Part shown: in pieces, positions 61,528-64,000 of the stretch
Layout of the letters: each line of letters starts with the position of its first letter
How positions within the stretch are numbered: the stretch's first letter is position 1
Assembly (NCBI GenBank): GCA_013141055.1
Contig: JABFRS010000002.1
Span: 1,054,001 to 1,118,000, forward strand
Direction: 5' to 3'
Length of the DNA stretch: 64,000 nucleotides
DNA from: Cyclobacteriaceae bacterium
Lineage (GTDB): Bacteria; Bacteroidota; Bacteroidia; Cytophagales; Cyclobacteriaceae
The notes under the pieces: generated by a model
Database searches by the model: none
The model's input: the letters and a program-made list of their open reading frames with translations, nothing else
What the model was told of the DNA's origin: nothing
Made by a program: the position numbers and the translations under genes

Positions 61528-63050
61528 TTGTTAAGATATGATTGCCAATCCTCAAGCTGAGCACTTTTCATTACTCTCGGAAATTTATTCTGTCCCCCCA
61601 CCTTTCCTTTGGATTCCATCCATTGATAAAAAGTTTTAACCGGAACTACATCAACATAAACATCCCTGAGGGCTGCACTCCGCTCCACGGCATAATCATC
61701 GTTGAGATCTTTCAGGAAGAAATCAAGTCGCTCTTTTAGGAGTTTTTTATCCACTTTATTATCCGTTCCAATAAACCAATGATGAGCAAACAAACTGCCG
61801 TGAGGAATGCCAGCCACTGTAAATTCTTTAATGTCAATGTTCAATTCATTGGAAACAAGCTCAATCGCTTTATTCATGTTGTCAACGGAAAGGTGTTCAC
61901 CACAAAGACTTAGAAAATGTTTCGTACGACCTGTGATCACAATCTCCGTTTCCTCAAGCGATGTGAATTTTATCACATCACCTATGAGATACCTCCACGC
62001 TCCTGCGCACGTTGACAAAAGCAAAGCGTACTCTTTTCCCTCTTCCACCTCGTCGATAAGAAGTGTTTTTGCCTCTGGATTCAGTTCACCATCGGATTGA
62101 AAATTCTCATCGTTGAATGGGACAAACTCATAAAAGATTCCATTGTTTAGCACCAGCTTCATTGAGCGCTGGCGAGGTTCCGCCTGATAGGCAATAAATC
62201 CTTCAGACGCGAGATATGTCTCAATAAAACTAATGGGTCGACCCAGCAATTTTTCAAATCCCTTTCGATAGGGATCAAAGGAGACTCCGCCATGAACATA
62301 CACATTCAGGTTGGGCCATATCTCATGAATGTTGCGGACTTTATAGTGAGAAATAATTTTCTCCAGCAATATCTGAATCCATGCCGGCACACCCACAATA
62401 ATTCCGATATCCCAGTCATGCGCTTTCTTGGTAATCTCCTCAAGCTTTGAATCCCATTTACGGGTCTTTGCAATTTTCTTTCCAGGCTTATAAAAGTGTT
62501 GAAACCAGAATGGCAATCGTGCTGCCTGAATTCCACTTAGATCACCTTCAAAATAACTTCCCTTTTTATTAAGGTGAGTGCTGCCGCCAATCATTAAAAT
62601 ACCAGCTTCAAAAAACTTCGTAGGTAAATCATATTTTGACAAAGAGATGATCTGACGAATGCTTGTCTTTTGAATCGCCTTTGTCATATCCTTTGTTACT
62701 GGAATATACTTTGAAGCAGCATCAGAAGTACCCGAGCTCAACGCGAAGTATTTGACCCGGCCTGGCCAGCAAATGTTCTTCGCTCCTTTTCTGGCGAGGT
62801 GCCACCAATCTTTATATATTTTATTATAATCGTGAAGCGGGATCTTTTTATAATGCTTGTACCAGTCCCCTTTTCTGAAAGTCCTGAGTATTTCAGGGAA
62901 ATTGTAATTCTTGCCGAATTCCGTACCACTGGCGGTGATCAGCAATTCTTTTAAAACATGCTTCTGAAGTTCAAATGGCGAAGAATACTCCTGCTCAAGA
63001 TTTTCACGAAGTTTTATTCCTCTTTTCAGCAACGTACCAAGGATAGCCAT
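61524..63050 (-). CDS. GH3 family acyl-adenylate/amide synthetase
   Basis: A 508-residue enzyme related to plant GH3 proteins, which activate a carboxylic acid with ATP and join it to an amino acid. All three nucleotide motifs are present: SSGTSDAASK (105-114), YLASEGF (279-285) and the WRYLIGDVI block (352-360), followed by GRTKHFLSLCGEHLS (374-388), the hinge to the C-terminal domain. Bacterial members have no agreed substrate. Overlap with LysE by 4 bp suggests the product, perhaps an acyl-amino acid or amide, is exported. The reaction and substrates are inferred. Confidence 0.9.
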   Translation of the reverse strand: MAILGTLLKRGIKLRENLEQEYSSPFELQKHVLKELLITASGTEFGKNYNFPEILRTFRKGDWYKHYKKIPLHDYNKIYKDWWHLARKGAKNICWPGRVKYFALSSGTSDAASKYIPVTKDMTKAIQKTSIRQIISLSKYDLPTKFFEAGILMIGGSTHLNKKGSYFEGDLSGIQAARLPFWFQHFYKPGKKIAKTRKWDSKLEEITKKAHDWDIGIIVGVPAWIQILLEKIISHYKVRNIHEIWPNLNVYVHGGVSFDPYRKGFEKLLGRPISFIETYLASEGFIAYQAEPRQRSMKLVLNNGIFYEFVPFNDENFQSDGELNPEAKTLLIDEVEEGKEYALLLSTCAGAWRYLIGDVIKFTSLEETEIVITGRTKHFLSLCGEHLSVDNMNKAIELVSNELNIDIKEFTVAGIPHGSLFAHHWFIGTDNKVDKKLLKERLDFFLKDLNDDYAVERSAALRDVYVDVVPVKTFYQWMESKGKVGGQNKFPRVMKSAQLEDWQSYLNK

Positions 63051-63091
63051 ATTTTTGTCTGCCGTTTAAGGGTAGAAAGGTTAAAGATAGA

Positions 63092-63769
63092 ATGGGAATC
63101 AAAGATAACATAGAGAAATTCAGGTCGGAACTTCAACCCTTTGATGCACGGCTGATTGCGGTGAGCAAAACGCATTCAGTGGATAAAATCAAGGAAGCTT
63201 ACAATGAGGGGCAGAGAATTTTTGGTGAAAATAAAGTCCAGGAATTAACAGAAAAGCAATCTCAGCTTAATGAGGATATCGAATGGCACCTGATTGGTCA
63301 TCTCCAAAGAAATAAGGTTAAATACATCGTTTCGTTTGTTTCACTGATCCATTCTGTTGATAGCATCAGGCTCCTGGAAGAGATCGATAAGCAGGCACTA
63401 AAAGTCAATCGTGTCATTCATTGTCTCTTACAGGTGTATATTGCTGATGAAGAAACCAAATTTGGACTGGACGTATCCGAACTTGATCAACTGATTCATT
63501 CAAAAGAGGTTGCAGCTCTAAACAATGTCATGATCGATGGCTTAATGGGAATTGGAACACTCACCGATAATTATGAGAAAGTCCGCAATGAATTCAAGTC
63601 ATTGAAAAAAACATTTGATCATCTTAAGAACCAGTCACTTCCTCCCCACATTCGGATGAAAGAATTGTCAATGGGAATGAGTGCTGATTATAAAATCGCA
63701 CTCGAAGAAGGAAGTACATTGGTGAGAGTCGGGTCCGCTATCTTTGGGGAACGTTCTTATCCTAATTAA
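63092..63769 (+). CDS. YggS family PLP homeostasis protein
   Basis: A 225-residue alanine-racemase-fold protein without known catalysis; the family controls cellular pyridoxal phosphate. The PLP lysine is in LIAVSKTHSVDKIKEAY (Lys near 26). Typical blocks are FGENKVQELTEKQ, WHLIGHLQRNKVKYI, LLQVYIADEETKFGLD and the C-terminal SMGMSADYKIALEEGSTLVRVGSAIFGER. It is divergent from the GH3-LysE pair with 41 bp between starts. Confidence 0.95.
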   Translation: MGIKDNIEKFRSELQPFDARLIAVSKTHSVDKIKEAYNEGQRIFGENKVQELTEKQSQLNEDIEWHLIGHLQRNKVKYIVSFVSLIHSVDSIRLLEEIDKQALKVNRVIHCLLQVYIADEETKFGLDVSELDQLIHSKEVAALNNVMIDGLMGIGTLTDNYEKVRNEFKSLKKTFDHLKNQSLPPHIRMKELSMGMSADYKIALEEGSTLVRVGSAIFGERSYPN

Positions 63770-63784
63770 CTTAAAAATTAAAAA

Positions 63785-64000
63785 ATGGGACAGCGGTTAA
63801 TACTTATCATATCATCTATCTCCGGACTGTTGGCGGTAGGTCTTGGGGCTTTTGGTGCACATGCACTGAAAGGCATCCTCACTGCAAATGGACGAATGGA
63901 GACTTATGAACTTGCCACTCGTTATCATTTCTATCACACAATAGCTTTGCTGGTAGTGGGACTGCTGGCGGATAAATATCCCGGAGTTGGCACAGGAGCA
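63785..64000 (+). CDS. DUF423 membrane protein, 5' part
   Basis: The first 72 codons of a gene that runs out of the window. The sequence starts MGQRLILIISSISGLLAVGL and continues GAFGAHALKGILTANGRMETYELATRYHFYHTIALLV. This is the N-terminal half of the DUF423 (YwdK-like) membrane protein family of unknown function, with GAFGAH and RYHFYH family motifs. It begins 15 bp after YggS in the same direction. Confidence 0.9.
   Translation, partial: MGQRLILIISSISGLLAVGLGAFGAHALKGILTANGRMETYELATRYHFYHTIALLVVGLLADKYPGVGTGA

Overview
The window is a stretch of chromosome from a Bacteroidota bacterium, most likely of the order Cytophagales; the genus cannot be fixed from sequence alone. The evidence is a fused LpxC/FabZ protein, type IX secretion (T9SS) markers (PorX, a DUF4835/PorD-type protein and a CHU_C gliding-motility C-terminal domain), Bacteroidota-only small families (DUF4296, a 54-residue basic protein), and promoters of the Bacteroidetes type (TTTG near -33, TAnnTTTG near -7). 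Coding density is high. Genes often overlap by ATGA or sit a few bases apart, and GTG or TTG starts are fairly common. No rRNA, tRNA, CRISPR array, prophage or transposase gene was seen.

Layout. 1-3.4 kb: end of coaBC, a DUF4835 envelope gene and recN. 3.4-9.2 kb: an SLC13-type anion transporter, an ECF sigma factor with a probable membrane anti-sigma partner, and a GMC dehydrogenase with its exported small subunit. 9.4-17 kb: birA, rsfS, ftsH, lpxH and a TPR histidine kinase. 17-21.7 kb: a PadR-controlled MacB-like permease, a short-chain dehydrogenase and an unknown protein. 21.7-23 kb: a 1.3-kb non-coding repeat island. 23-27 kb: one giant secreted TPR/PDZ/CHAT protein. 27.2-37 kb: a tiny basic protein, hisS, hutH, a T9SS-sorted surface protein, YbaB, a glycosyltransferase, a TPR/OmpA-like lipoprotein and pdhB. 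37-43.3 kb: a beta-propeller protein, flavin reductase, fumarylacetoacetase, an RNA methyltransferase and an MFS transporter. 43.4-49.2 kb: valS, then the overlapping porX-tsaE-ald operon on the other strand. 49.3-55.2 kb: an HD hydrolase and the lipid A cluster lpxD-lpxC/fabZ-lpxA with an ABC ATPase, then a lipoprotein. 55.3-64 kb: mutS2, DUF4296, a short Bat-type operon (DUF58, BatD-like, BatA), a coupled LysE-GH3 pair, YggS and the start of a DUF423 gene.

How the genes fit together. Much of the window serves the cell envelope: lipid A synthesis (lpxH at 13 kb; lpxD, lpxC/fabZ, lpxA at 51-54 kb), secretion and its control (PorX, DUF4835, a CHU_C cargo), several lipoproteins, and stress or quality-control factors (FtsH, the Bat-like operon, the PadR/permease pair). 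Housekeeping genes (valS, hisS, recN, mutS2, rsfS, tsaE, birA, pdhB) are interspersed. Amino-acid breakdown is represented by hutH, fahA and ald.

The least explained parts are the repeat island at 21.7-23.0 kb and its neighbour. The island holds an 11-bp tandem array with a constant 8-bp core and a variable 3-bp tail. It also holds a 314-bp element bounded by perfect 25-bp inverted repeats. One hairpin module recurs 10 kb away, upstream of lpxH. Beside it lies the CHAT-family protein, with a PDZ domain that appears to be nested inside the CHAT fold. A second unusual arrangement is the translationally coupled GH3-type acyl-amide synthetase and LysE exporter.
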